A stretch of DNA of 64,000 bases, taken from contig NZ_QKYU01000002.1 in the NCBI RefSeq assembly GCF_003253705.1, positions 124,001-188,000 on the forward strand. Direction: 5' to 3'. The notes under the pieces are model-generated. The model searched no databases. It was given only the letters and a program-made list of their open reading frames with translations, and was not told the origin of the DNA. Source of the DNA: Humitalea rosea. GTDB lineage: Bacteria > Pseudomonadota > Alphaproteobacteria > Acetobacterales > Acetobacteraceae. A program made the position numbers and the translations under genes. Every line of letters starts with the position of its first letter. Position 1 is the stretch's first letter. Of this stretch, positions 1 through 7,977 are shown one piece after another.

Positions 1-474
1 CATGTCCCGGCTGCCATCAGGCAGTCCGAGGGCAATGCGGTGCCGGTCCCAGGCGTCACGGTCGGCGGTGGCGGCGGGGCCTTCGCCGGGTTCGTGCAGC
101 AGCCGGAACCCGGCCTCCGGCGTACGGGGGTCGTCGATGGCGAGCCCCATCGCCGGCGGCGCCCCCTCCCAGCCGAGCGTGACCGCCAGCCCGGCGGGGG
201 CCATCGCCACCTTCGAGCGCAGGCGGAACCGCATCAGCCGGGCCGAGATCATCGCCGCCTGCCCGGCCTCCACATCCAGCAGCAGCCGATCGCCGTCCCG
301 CACCACGAAAAAATCCGCGAGCCATTTGCCCTGCGGCGTCAGCAGCGCGGCCCAGGCGGCCGAGCCATCGGCCAGGGCGGCGATGTCCGCCGACACCAGG
401 CCTTGCAGGAAGCTCGGGGCGTCCTCTCCGGTCAGGGCCAGCACCTCACGATCGGTGGGGTAAATCTGCGTCAT
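1..474 (-). CDS. ygfZ: Folate-binding YgfZ/GcvT-like protein (5' part only)
   Basis: Partial gene: the C-terminal part lies left of the window, and 158 codons are visible from an ATG at 474. YgfZ/Iba57-type proteins bind tetrahydrofolate and support assembly or repair of Fe-S enzymes. The visible part opens with 'ALTGEDAPSFLQGLVSAD', typical of the family N-terminus, and runs up to 'RIALGLPDGSRDM', the segment that leads into the family signature. The conserved cysteine motif would lie beyond the edge and cannot be checked. The gene is divergent from the LPS glycosyltransferase operon, with an 86-base gap. Confidence 0.8.
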   Translation of the reverse strand, partial: MTQIYPTDREVLALTGEDAPSFLQGLVSADIAALADGSAAWAALLTPQGKWLADFFVVRDGDRLLLDVEAGQAAMISARLMRFRLRSKVAMAPAGLAVTLGWEGAPPAMGLAIDDPRTPEAGFRLLHEPGEGPAATADRDAWDRHRIALGLPDGSRDM

Positions 475-560
475 CCTGGGGACGTGATGCGCCGCGCCTT
501 GCCGGACAAGTCCGCCCCCGCGCGGGAAAAATCCTTCCGTGCTAGGGAAGCGCCACGACG

Positions 561-1493
561 ATGCGAATTCTGTTCATCTCCTCCACGCGGATCGGCGATG
601 CGGTGCTGTCCACCGCCTTGCTGGACCATCTGTTACGCGCCCATCCCGGCGCCCGGATCACCGTCGCCTGCGGCCCGGTCGCGACCGGCGTCTTCGCCCG
701 GATGCCGGGGCTGGAGCGGCTGATCACCGTGACCAAGCAACGCTGGTCGCTGCATTGGCTGGGGCTTTGGGCGCAGGTGGTGACGCGGCGCTGGGATCTG
801 GTGGTGGATCTGCGCGGCTCGGCCATCGCCTGGATGTTGCTCGCGCGGCGCCGGGCGGTGATGCGCGGTGGGCGCAGGCCGGGGCATCGGCTGCTGCATC
901 TGGCGCAGACCCTGGGCCTCAGCCCCGCGCCACGGCCGGTCGCTTGGTACGCGCCGGAGGATGTCGCGCAGGCAGCGGCCCTGCTGGGAGTTGGCGGCGG
1001 CCCGATCCTGGCGCTCGGCCCAACCGCGAACTGGGTGCGAAAAGTCTGGCCGGCCGAGCGGTTTCTTGAACTGGCGCGGCGGCTGACCGCGCCCGACGGC
1101 TCCCTGGCCGGCGCCCGTATCCTGGTCCTGGGCGGGCCGGGTGCCGAGGAACGCACCGCCGCCGCCCCGGTGCTGGCCGGGCTGCCCGGCGCCATCGACC
1201 TGGTCGGCGTGGCCAGCCTGCCCGAGGTCGCGGCGGCGCTGGCGCGCTGCGCGCTGTTCGTCGGCAATGACTCCGGGCTGATGCACCTCGCCGCCGCCGT
1301 GGGCGTGCCGACCATCGGGCTGTTCGGCCCCACACCCGCCTCCGAATACGGCCCGGTCGGGCGCCGTGCCGCGGCGGTGCTGGCCGAGGGCCCGCCCGGC
1401 GCCGCGCCGATGGCCGATCTGCCGGTCGATGCGGTGGTCGCCGCCGCCACCGGCCTGCTTGCCCGCGCGCCATTGGATGAGGTGCTGGCGTGA
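561..1493 (+). CDS. Glycosyltransferase family 9 (heptosyltransferase-like)
   Basis: 310 residues. GT9 enzymes transfer ADP-activated heptose or a related sugar to the lipid A-core region at the cytoplasmic face of the inner membrane. The N-terminus 'MRILFISSTRIGDAVLSTAL' is the acceptor-side Rossmann start with the family's R-x-G-D motif. The C-terminal donor domain carries 'GNDSGLMHLAAAVGVP' and 'GLFGPT', the GT9 nucleotide-sugar signature (about residues 234-258). The stop overlaps the start of the next glycosyltransferase by four bases, so they are translationally coupled. Sugar specificity cannot be read from the sequence. Confidence 0.88.
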   Translation: MRILFISSTRIGDAVLSTALLDHLLRAHPGARITVACGPVATGVFARMPGLERLITVTKQRWSLHWLGLWAQVVTRRWDLVVDLRGSAIAWMLLARRRAVMRGGRRPGHRLLHLAQTLGLSPAPRPVAWYAPEDVAQAAALLGVGGGPILALGPTANWVRKVWPAERFLELARRLTAPDGSLAGARILVLGGPGAEERTAAAPVLAGLPGAIDLVGVASLPEVAAALARCALFVGNDSGLMHLAAAVGVPTIGLFGPTPASEYGPVGRRAAAVLAEGPPGAAPMADLPVDAVVAAATGLLARAPLDEVLA

Positions 1494-2269
1494 CCCTTCG
1501 CCTCTCCGCCCTGATCGTGGCCCGCAACGAGGCCGAGCGGCTGCCCGACTGCCTCGCCGCCCTCGGCTTCGCCGATGAGATCGTGGTCGTGCTGGACCGC
1601 ACCACCGATGCCAGCGCCGCCATCGCCACCGCCGCCGGCGCCCGGGTGATCGAGGGCGCCTGGGAGCTGGAAGGCACCCGCCGCAACCAAGGCATCGCCG
1701 CCTGCACCGGCGATTGGGTGCTGGAGGTCGATGCCGATGAGCGCGTCAGCCCCGACCTCGCCATCGAGATCCGCCGGGTGATCGCGAGCAGCCCCTTCGC
1801 CTGGCATCAGGTGCCGGTGGACAATTACGTCGGCGACCGGCTGCTGCGGCATGGCTGGGCGGGCAGCTTCGGCACCACCTCGGTCCCGCGCCTGTTCCGG
1901 GCCGGGGCCAAGCAGTGGCGGGCGCAGCGGGTGCATCCGGGGCTGGACTGGACCGGCAAGGAAGGCCCGCGGCTGCAGACCGGGGCGCTGATCCACCTCG
2001 TGGACCGCGACATCGCCGATATGCTGAAGCGGCTGGACCGCTACTCCACCGCCAAGGCCAAGGATCTCATCGCCTCCGGCAACATCGGCACCCTGCGTGG
2101 CAATCTGCGCCGGTTCGTGATGCGCGGGTTCAAATCCTACGTGTCGCGGAAGGGCTATCGGGAGGGCGCCTGGGGCGTGCTGCTGGCCTTCTGCACCGGG
2201 GCGTTTCCGTTGCTCTCCTACCTCAAGGCGCGGCTGGAACCCCGTGCGCATGGCGCGCCGGAGCCGTGA
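1490..2269 (+). CDS. Glycosyltransferase family 2 (LPS core, WaaE/KdtX-like)
   Basis: 259 residues. GT-A fold: 'LSALIVARNEAERLPDCLAA' at the N-terminus, then 'EVDADERV' (about residues 83-90), the D-x-D metal/nucleotide-sugar site in the variant used by WaaE-type beta-1,4-glucosyltransferases. 'GTRRNQGI' is also typical of that subgroup. The C-terminal third is basic with hydrophobic patches and probably sits on the inner membrane. ATG at 1490 overlaps the preceding stop, and the stop overlaps the GTG start of the next gene, so GT9-GT2-GT4 form one operon for core or O-chain synthesis. Confidence 0.85.
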   Translation: MTLRLSALIVARNEAERLPDCLAALGFADEIVVVLDRTTDASAAIATAAGARVIEGAWELEGTRRNQGIAACTGDWVLEVDADERVSPDLAIEIRRVIASSPFAWHQVPVDNYVGDRLLRHGWAGSFGTTSVPRLFRAGAKQWRAQRVHPGLDWTGKEGPRLQTGALIHLVDRDIADMLKRLDRYSTAKAKDLIASGNIGTLRGNLRRFVMRGFKSYVSRKGYREGAWGVLLAFCTGAFPLLSYLKARLEPRAHGAPEP

Positions 2270-3351
2270 TCCTGCTGGTCACCCAGTGCTTCCCCCCCGA
2301 CCCCGGCGGGATCGAGGCGCTGATGGGCGGCATCGCGACCCACCTTGCCCCCGTGTCGGTCCTGGCCGACCACATCCGCAAGGGCGGCGCGGAATGGGTG
2401 GCGCCGCCCTTCGCGCTGCGCCGCTTCGGCGGGCCGAAGCCGCTGCGGCGCTGGCACAAGGCCTGGGCGATCCGGCGGCGGCTGGGGCAAGGCGACATCA
2501 CCGCGATCATCGCCGACACCTGGAAGAGCCTGGAACTCATCCCCCCCACCAGCCTGCCGGTGGCGGTGCTGACCTATGGCACCGAATTCCCCGCACGGCT
2601 GACGGCGCGCAAACGGCGGCGGATCGAGGCGGCGCTCGGCCGTGCCACCCGCGTCATCGCCATCTCGCGCTACACCGCCGATCTGGTCGGCCCCTATGTG
2701 CCGCCGGGGCGCCTCGCCATCATCAACCCGCCGATCCCACCCCAGCCCGAGCCCTCCGCCACCGCACTGGCCGAGGTCGCGGCACAGGTGGCGGGGCGGG
2801 GGCCGGTGCTGCTGACGCTGGCGCGGCTGGAAGCGCGAAAAGGCATCGACCAGGTGATCCGCGCCTTGCCCGGATTGCGGATGGCCCATCCCGGCATCCT
2901 GTACCTGGTCGCCGGCGGTGGGGAGGATGAGGCCCGGCTGCGCGCTTTGGCGGCGGCCGAGGGGGTTTCCGACCGCGTGCTTTTCCTCGGCCGGGTGGAT
3001 GAGGCGGCCAAGGCCGCGCTGTACCGCTCGGCCGATCTTTTCGTCATGCCGAACCGGCGCGAGGGCAATTCGGTCGAAGGCTATGGCCTCGTTTTCCTTG
3101 AGGCCGGATGGCATGGCCTGCCCTCGGTCGCGGGGCGGGATGGTGGCGCCGGCGATGCCGTGCTGGCGGGGGAGACCGGGCTGCTCTGTGACGGCGCCGA
3201 TGCGGCGGATGTGGCGGCGACCCTGGGCCGGCTGCTGGGGGATGCGGCCTCGCTCGCCGAAATGGGGCGGAAGGCGCAGGCTTTTGCACGCGGGCCGCGC
3301 CAATGGGCGGAGGTCGCGCCGCAATTTCTGGCGGCGCTGACCGGCCGATAG
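2266..3351 (+). CDS. Glycosyltransferase family 4 (GT-B)
   Basis: 361 residues from a GTG at 2266 that overlaps the upstream stop (GTGA). This start is chosen because the family-like sequence 'VILLVTQCFPPDPGGIEALM' begins exactly there. It has two Rossmann domains. The C-terminal donor domain shows 'LARLEARKGIDQVI', 'LGRVDEAAKAALY' and the E-x7-E element in 'EGYGLVFLE', all hallmarks of retaining GT4 enzymes. It is the third gene of the LPS glycosyltransferase operon and faces the O-antigen ligase gene. Acceptor and sugar are unknown. Confidence 0.86.
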   Translation: MILLVTQCFPPDPGGIEALMGGIATHLAPVSVLADHIRKGGAEWVAPPFALRRFGGPKPLRRWHKAWAIRRRLGQGDITAIIADTWKSLELIPPTSLPVAVLTYGTEFPARLTARKRRRIEAALGRATRVIAISRYTADLVGPYVPPGRLAIINPPIPPQPEPSATALAEVAAQVAGRGPVLLTLARLEARKGIDQVIRALPGLRMAHPGILYLVAGGGEDEARLRALAAAEGVSDRVLFLGRVDEAAKAALYRSADLFVMPNRREGNSVEGYGLVFLEAGWHGLPSVAGRDGGAGDAVLAGETGLLCDGADAADVAATLGRLLGDAASLAEMGRKAQAFARGPRQWAEVAPQFLAALTGR

Positions 3352-3382
3352 CTCACGCGGCCCTTCCGTCAGGGATGCGTGT

Positions 3383-4633
3383 TCAGCCCCTCGCTGACGG
3401 CCCTCGCGGCAGCAGCGCCGCCAAGGCGACCACCACCAGCATCTGCAAGCCGATCCACCATGCCTGCCAGATGCCGTAGCTGAGCTGCCCCACCACCGCG
3501 ACCGAGGCCATGGCCCCGAGCCCGGCCGCCGCGGGCAGCACCCGCAACGCCAGCCCCGAAAGGCTCCAGGCGAGCGCCGAGGCCAGCAGCGCGCCGACCA
3601 GCCCAAGGTCGAGCCAGACTTCCATCGCCCCATTGTGCGGATGCAGCGGCAATTGCTCGGCCGCCGTCCGCAGCCAGTCCGGGCTGCGCCCGGTGTTCAG
3701 CCCGAAGCGGTCCAGGGTGGGGGTGGCGACCGGCGTCTTGCCGCCCGGCATGGCGCGGCCCGATTCCAGCCCCCAGCCGAAGATCGGCCGTTCGGCGATG
3801 CGGCTGTTCACGAACTCCCAGATCAGCACGCGATGCGCGGCGCTGGGGGGGATATGGCTCAGGTCCGGCCCGGCATTGGTCAGGCCGCGGATCGCCAGCG
3901 GCGTCGCCAGGAACACCACCGCGAGCCCGATCCCCAGGCCCGCCGCCACCAGCCGTGGCCGCCACCAGGCCAGCGCCCCGGCGGCCAGCCCGACCAGCAC
4001 GGCGATCTTGGCGGCATCGGCGATCAGGCTCTGCACCACGATGACGGTGAAGATCGTCAGCACCAACCGAAGCCAACGGGGCAGCGAGGGCAGGAAGGCC
4101 AGGATCGGCAGCAGCACCGCCATGACCGAAACCGCCGGCTTCAGCCCGGCATAGAGATGCGGGGAGGGCGTCCATTGCCCGCGCATCAGCCCGCGCAACG
4201 CATTGCCGCTGAGGTGATCCGCCAGTGCGAAGCCGGCCCCGATCCCCAGGCCCCAGGCCAGATGCGCCCCGAGCCGGGCCCGCGCCGCCTCATCCGCGCC
4301 GGTCACCGCGCTTGCCGCCGCCGCCCCCAGCATGGCGAAGGCGCCCAGGCGCAGGCTGGTCTCGATCGCCCGCCCGGCATCCATCGCCCAGGCCGCGCCC
4401 AGCAGCGCCCAGGCGAAGAAGCCGAGCAGGATCAGGCTCGCCGCCCCGCGCGGCAAGGGCAGCCGCCCATCGCGGCGCCAGGCGAGGAAGACGGTCGCCA
4501 GCAGCCCGATCAGGATGGCGGGCGCCAGGCCGCGGAACTGGATGACGGCCAGGATCGGGGTCAGCAGCAGCAGCACCGCGATCGGCCGCGAAGGGTCGTA
4601 GCTGGGCCGCGCAGGAACAGGGGGGGGCGTCAT
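3383..4633 (-). CDS. waaL: O-antigen ligase / polymerase family membrane protein
   Basis: 416 residues, about ten to twelve hydrophobic segments. The ATG at 4633 is preceded by AGGA at a suitable distance and begins 'MTPPPVPARPSYDPSRP' before the first membrane span; a longer in-frame extension upstream looks non-coding. Wzy_C/WaaL-family proteins act in the periplasm, joining O-chain to lipid A-core. The large loop contains 'GWGLESG' and 'LPLHPHNGAMEVWLDLG', the conserved histidine-containing region before the last spans. It is convergent with the three glycosyltransferase genes, consistent with shared LPS function. A Wzy polymerase role is possible; the two are hard to separate by sequence. 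Confidence 0.8.
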   Translation of the reverse strand: MTPPPVPARPSYDPSRPIAVLLLLTPILAVIQFRGLAPAILIGLLATVFLAWRRDGRLPLPRGAASLILLGFFAWALLGAAWAMDAGRAIETSLRLGAFAMLGAAAASAVTGADEAARARLGAHLAWGLGIGAGFALADHLSGNALRGLMRGQWTPSPHLYAGLKPAVSVMAVLLPILAFLPSLPRWLRLVLTIFTVIVVQSLIADAAKIAVLVGLAAGALAWWRPRLVAAGLGIGLAVVFLATPLAIRGLTNAGPDLSHIPPSAAHRVLIWEFVNSRIAERPIFGWGLESGRAMPGGKTPVATPTLDRFGLNTGRSPDWLRTAAEQLPLHPHNGAMEVWLDLGLVGALLASALAWSLSGLALRVLPAAAGLGAMASVAVVGQLSYGIWQAWWIGLQMLVVVALAALLPRGPSARG

Positions 4634-4745
4634 CGGAATCCTGAAGGGGAGGGAGGCGGCACCCTCCATAGACCCCGGGGTTTGGCAAGGCGACGGCGGG
4701 ATGCGACAAAGGCCGCAGTTCGTTTTCTGCCACACGCGGGGCCGC

Positions 4746-6080
4746 ATGACGCATTTTGACCTGATCCTGAAGAACGGCCGCTGCGTGCTGCCCTGGGGCG
4801 TGGAAACCGCCGATGTCGGCGTGCGCGACGGCAAGATCGCCGCCATCGGCGACCTGCGGACGTCCGAGGCCGCCGAGACCATCGACTGCGCCCATCTGCA
4901 CGTCATGCCCGGCCTGACCGACCCGCATGTGCATCTGCGCGACCCCGGCGATCCGGCGGTCGAGACCATGGAGACGGGCACCCGGGCCGCCGTGCTGGGC
5001 GGCATCACCGCCGTCTTCGACATGCCGAACACCGCGCCCTCGATCACCAGCAAGGCGCAGCTCGACTGGAAGCGCGGCTATGCGGCGGAGCATAGCTGGT
5101 GCGACATCGGCTTCTATGTCGGCGCCGGAAAATCCAACATCCCGGACCTCGCGGCGCTGGAGCTGGAGCCCAATGTCTGCGCCGTGAAGGTGTTTGCCGG
5201 CAGCAGCACCGGCGATCTGCTGGTCGAGGATGACGCGAGCCTGGAGGCGGTCATGCGCTCCGGCCGCCGCCGCATCGCCTATCATTCCGAGGATGAGTAC
5301 CGCCTGCAGGAGCGCAAGCCGCTCTACGCCGCGGGCGGGCCGCACCGGCTGCATGCGGAATGGCGCGACGTGGAATGCGCCTTCCTCGGCACCCGCCGGC
5401 TGATGGCGCTGGCGCGCAAGACCGGGCGCCCCGCGCATATCCTGCATGTCAGCACCGAGGAGGAACTCGGCTATCTGCGCGATTTCCGCGACGTCGCGAG
5501 CGTCGAGGTGCTGCTGAACCACCTCACCCAATACGGGCCCGAGGCCTATGACCGCCTCGGCGGCTATGCCGTGATGAACCCGCCGATCCGCGACAAGCGG
5601 CATATGGAGGCCGCCTGGCGCGCCATCGCCGATGGCACCGTGGACACCATCGGCAGCGACCACGCCCCGCATTCCCGCGAGGCCAAGGAACGCCCCTGGC
5701 CCGCGACCGCGGCCGGGCTGACCGGGGTGCAGACCCTGGTGCCGATGATGCTGGACCATGTCTCGGCCGGGCGGCTGTCGCTATCGCGGCTGGCGGATCT
5801 GCTCGCGGCGGGGCCGGCGCGGATCTACGGCTCGGTCGGCAAGGGCCGGCTGGCGGCGGGCTATGACGCGGACTTCACGCTGGTGGACATGGGCGCGGTC
5901 CGCACCATCGAGGAAAGCTGGATCGCCTCCCCCTGCGGCTGGACGCCCTTCGCGGGCCACGTCTGCCACGGCTGGCCGGTGGCGACCGTGGTGCGTGGAA
6001 AGGCGGTGATGCGGGAGGATACGGTGCTGGGCGCCCCGGCCGGCCGGCCGGTCCCCTTCGCCGAGACTCATCGTGTCTGA
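4746..6080 (+). CDS. pyrC: Dihydroorotase (class I)
   Basis: 444 residues, the usual class I length. Catalyses reversible cyclisation of carbamoyl-aspartate to dihydroorotate in pyrimidine synthesis (cytosol). The binuclear zinc ligands are visible: H61 and H63 in 'DPHVHLRDPG', K148 (the carbamylated lysine) in 'AVKVFAGSST', H180 in 'AYHSED', H234 in 'HILHVST' and D305 in 'GSDHAPH'. ATG 4746 gives the normal N-terminus; upstream in-frame codons are atypical. The 3' end overlaps the next gene by 8 bases. pyrD lies 20 kb away, so the pathway is not clustered. An allantoinase/hydantoinase role is less likely given 'LRDPG' and the H-S-E-D context. Confidence 0.9.
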   Translation: MTHFDLILKNGRCVLPWGVETADVGVRDGKIAAIGDLRTSEAAETIDCAHLHVMPGLTDPHVHLRDPGDPAVETMETGTRAAVLGGITAVFDMPNTAPSITSKAQLDWKRGYAAEHSWCDIGFYVGAGKSNIPDLAALELEPNVCAVKVFAGSSTGDLLVEDDASLEAVMRSGRRRIAYHSEDEYRLQERKPLYAAGGPHRLHAEWRDVECAFLGTRRLMALARKTGRPAHILHVSTEEELGYLRDFRDVASVEVLLNHLTQYGPEAYDRLGGYAVMNPPIRDKRHMEAAWRAIADGTVDTIGSDHAPHSREAKERPWPATAAGLTGVQTLVPMMLDHVSAGRLSLSRLADLLAAGPARIYGSVGKGRLAAGYDADFTLVDMGAVRTIEESWIASPCGWTPFAGHVCHGWPVATVVRGKAVMREDTVLGAPAGRPVPFAETHRV

Positions 6081-6804
6081 CACCGGGGCCCGGCCGGGCT
6101 GGGCGCGCAGGCTGCGCGGCATGGGCCGCCTGGCCGTGCCCGCCGGCCGGCCGCGCACCGCGGCCCCCACCATGCCCAGGCCCGAGGGATGGGCGGCGGC
6201 GCTCGGCCGCGCGTTTTCGCCGGCCGCATCTGGCGGCCCGGCATCGACCGGGGTGCTGGCCTTGCTTGGGCGTGCCTCCGCCGGGGGGCGTGCCGGGCTG
6301 CTGGCCTCGGTGGCCGTGGCCGCCGCCGCCGCGCCGGATGCGGCCGAGGCCCCCTCGCTGCCCGTCATCGCGGCGCTGAGCGCGGCCGCGGCACGGGATG
6401 GTGCCTTCCATGTCCTGGCCCTGGGCTGCGGCCTCGGCGTGGAGGCGGCGGTTCGCGCGGCGCTCGGGCGGGGCCGGATGCTCGGCCAAATCGTGACGAC
6501 CGAGGCCGATCCGCTGCGTCGCCTGAACGGGGCCGCCATGGTCACCGGCACGGAGGGGGCGGCGTTGCTCGGGCGGGCGCCCTGGGATCTGGTGATCCTG
6601 GACATGGGCAGCGCCGCCGCGACGCTGGCGGCCCTCGCCGCCGCGCGCCCCGGCCTGTGCCTGATCCACACCCGGGACCGGGCGCAGGAGGCGGCGGCCC
6701 TCGGCGCGCTCTCCGGCGCGGGGTGGCGGCTGCTGGGCGATGAGCCGGCCCGCTACGGCCGGGCAGGGGCGGCCCGCGCCGGCGCCCAGCTCTGGGGCAG
6801 CTGA
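6073..6804 (+). CDS. Unrecognised protein with methyltransferase-like motifs
   Basis: 243 residues from a GTG that overlaps the pyrC stop by 8 bases. Ala/Gly/Pro-rich, with a long low-complexity N-terminus (residues 1-60). The C-terminal half has 'VLALGCGLG' (about 114-122) resembling SAM-methyltransferase motif I, an acidic residue about 22 positions later ('TTEAD'), and 'WDLVILDMG' (about 171-179) resembling motif IV. A class I Rossmann-like fold is therefore inferred, but no substrate can be named and the family is not recognised. Its 3' end overlaps the convergent lipoprotein gene by 52 bases. Proximity to pyrC suggests co-transcription only. Confidence 0.55.
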   Translation: MSDTGARPGWARRLRGMGRLAVPAGRPRTAAPTMPRPEGWAAALGRAFSPAASGGPASTGVLALLGRASAGGRAGLLASVAVAAAAAPDAAEAPSLPVIAALSAAAARDGAFHVLALGCGLGVEAAVRAALGRGRMLGQIVTTEADPLRRLNGAAMVTGTEGAALLGRAPWDLVILDMGSAAATLAALAAARPGLCLIHTRDRAQEAAALGALSGAGWRLLGDEPARYGRAGAARAGAQLWGS

Positions 6805-7160
6805 CCGCGCCCCTGTGGTTCCCACCAGGGCCGCGCGGGCGGCTGGGCCGGGGGGCTGTCCGCGACCTGGCGGGAGGGCGGCATGGCCAGCGGCGGCTGC
6901 GCCCGCCAGCACTCCACACTGCCGAGGCTGCGGGTGCAGAAGGGCACCGGCGCGGGCGGCTGGTCGCTGCGGCAATAGGCCTCGCCCCCATCCAGATAGG
7001 CCAGGGAACAATCCCGACCGCTGATCGCCGAGATGACCATGTCCGGCAGGGTCCGCCCGGTCAGCACCACCGAGGCGCCGGTCGCCACCATCGCGGGCCC
7101 GATCGCGGCCTCACACCCCGCCAGGATCAGGAGCAGCAGCAGGGTGGAGGCGCGGATCAC
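6753..7160 (-). CDS. Small putative lipoprotein
   Basis: 135 residues from a GTG at 7160. This start puts a classic lipoprotein signal at the N-terminus: 'VIRASTLLLLLILAGC' with lipobox LAGC and acylated Cys16. The next segment 'AMVATGASVVLTGRTLPDM' is like small outer-membrane lipoproteins of alphaproteobacteria. It contains four further cysteines (in 'GRDCSLAYLDGGEAYC', 'PFCTRSLGSVECW') that could form disulfides in the periplasm, then a Pro-rich tail. The family is not recognised. It is divergent from the yfgM-bamB-der operon and overlaps the 3' end of the gene at 6073 on the other strand. Confidence 0.6.
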   Translation of the reverse strand: MIRASTLLLLLILAGCEAAIGPAMVATGASVVLTGRTLPDMVISAISGRDCSLAYLDGGEAYCRSDQPPAPVPFCTRSLGSVECWRAQPPLAMPPSRQVADSPPAQPPARPWWEPQGRGQLPQSWAPARAAPARP

Positions 7161-7207
7161 GCGGGCATGAGACCCGCGCGGGCTTAACGCACCGTGATGG
7201 CCCCTGT

Positions 7208-7963
7208 ATGGTCCGCGCCTCAGCATCGCCCCAAGCCCGGACGGACCCCCACTTGCCCGATATTTTTGACGAAGTTGCCGAGGATCTTCGGGCGGAAAAG
7301 ACGCGTCGGTTCTGGCTGCGCTACGGCAGCCCGATCGCGGTTTTCTTCATCGCGGCGATGATCGGGCTGGGCGGCTGGCAGGCCTGGCGCTGGTATGAGG
7401 CCCGCAAGGCCGCCACGACCGCGACCGCCTTCCTCGAAATCCACCAGGCCTCACAGGTCCAGGGCGCCGATCTGACGGTCATGGCGAGCCGCTTCGCCGG
7501 GCTGCTGCCGGAAGCCCCCGCCGGCTATCAGATGCTGATCCGCATGCGTGAGGCGGCCTTGCTGGATGAAACCGGCGAGAAGGCCCGGGCGCGCGAGATA
7601 TGGAACACGGTCGCCGCCGATTCCGCGGTCGATCCGCTCTGGCGCGATCTGGCCAGCCTGCTTTGGGTCCTGCATGGGATCGAGATCGACCCGCCCGCCA
7701 GTTTGGCCGCGCGGCTGGCGCCGCTGCGGGATGGGCCCTGGGGCGCCAGCGCGCGTGAGCTTGGCGCGCTGGTCTCCCTGCGTGCCGGCGACCAGGATGC
7801 GGCCCGCACGGCGCTGCAGGCCCTGGCCGCCGATCCCGCGGCGCCGCAAGGGTTGCGCGACCGGGTGCAGCGCCTCGCTGCCCAGGTCGGCAGCCCCGTG
7901 GCCCCCCCCGCCGCTCCCGTCGCCCCGCCTGTTGGGGGCACCGCGCCCGCCAACGGCGGTTGA
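7208..7963 (+). CDS. YfgM-like membrane-anchored TPR-type protein
   Basis: 251 residues. An acidic cytosolic N-terminus ('PDIFDEVAEDLRAEKTRRF') precedes one membrane span (about 'SPIAVFFIAAMIGLGGWQAW') and a periplasmic helical-repeat domain, ending in a Pro/Ala-rich tail. This is the architecture of YfgM, an ancillary SecYEG/chaperone partner. The next gene is bamB and the one after is der, the same order as yfgM-bamB-der in E. coli. ATG 7208 is given, but a TTG at 7253 would start exactly at 'PDIFDEV', where homologues I recall begin, and may be the true start. Confidence 0.78.
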   Translation: MVRASASPQARTDPHLPDIFDEVAEDLRAEKTRRFWLRYGSPIAVFFIAAMIGLGGWQAWRWYEARKAATTATAFLEIHQASQVQGADLTVMASRFAGLLPEAPAGYQMLIRMREAALLDETGEKARAREIWNTVAADSAVDPLWRDLASLLWVLHGIEIDPPASLAARLAPLRDGPWGASARELGALVSLRAGDQDAARTALQALAADPAAPQGLRDRVQRLAAQVGSPVAPPAAPVAPPVGGTAPANGG

Positions 7964-7977
7964 AGGATATCCGCGAG

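Noticed and set aside
542-2251. Long leftward frame opposite GT9 and GT2
   Set aside because: Arg/Gly/Pro/Ala-rich shadow without motifs; both sense genes are unambiguous.
7960-7977. TTG at 7960 as the bamB start
   Set aside because: ATG 7978 has AAGGA at the right distance and gives a clean lipoprotein signal.
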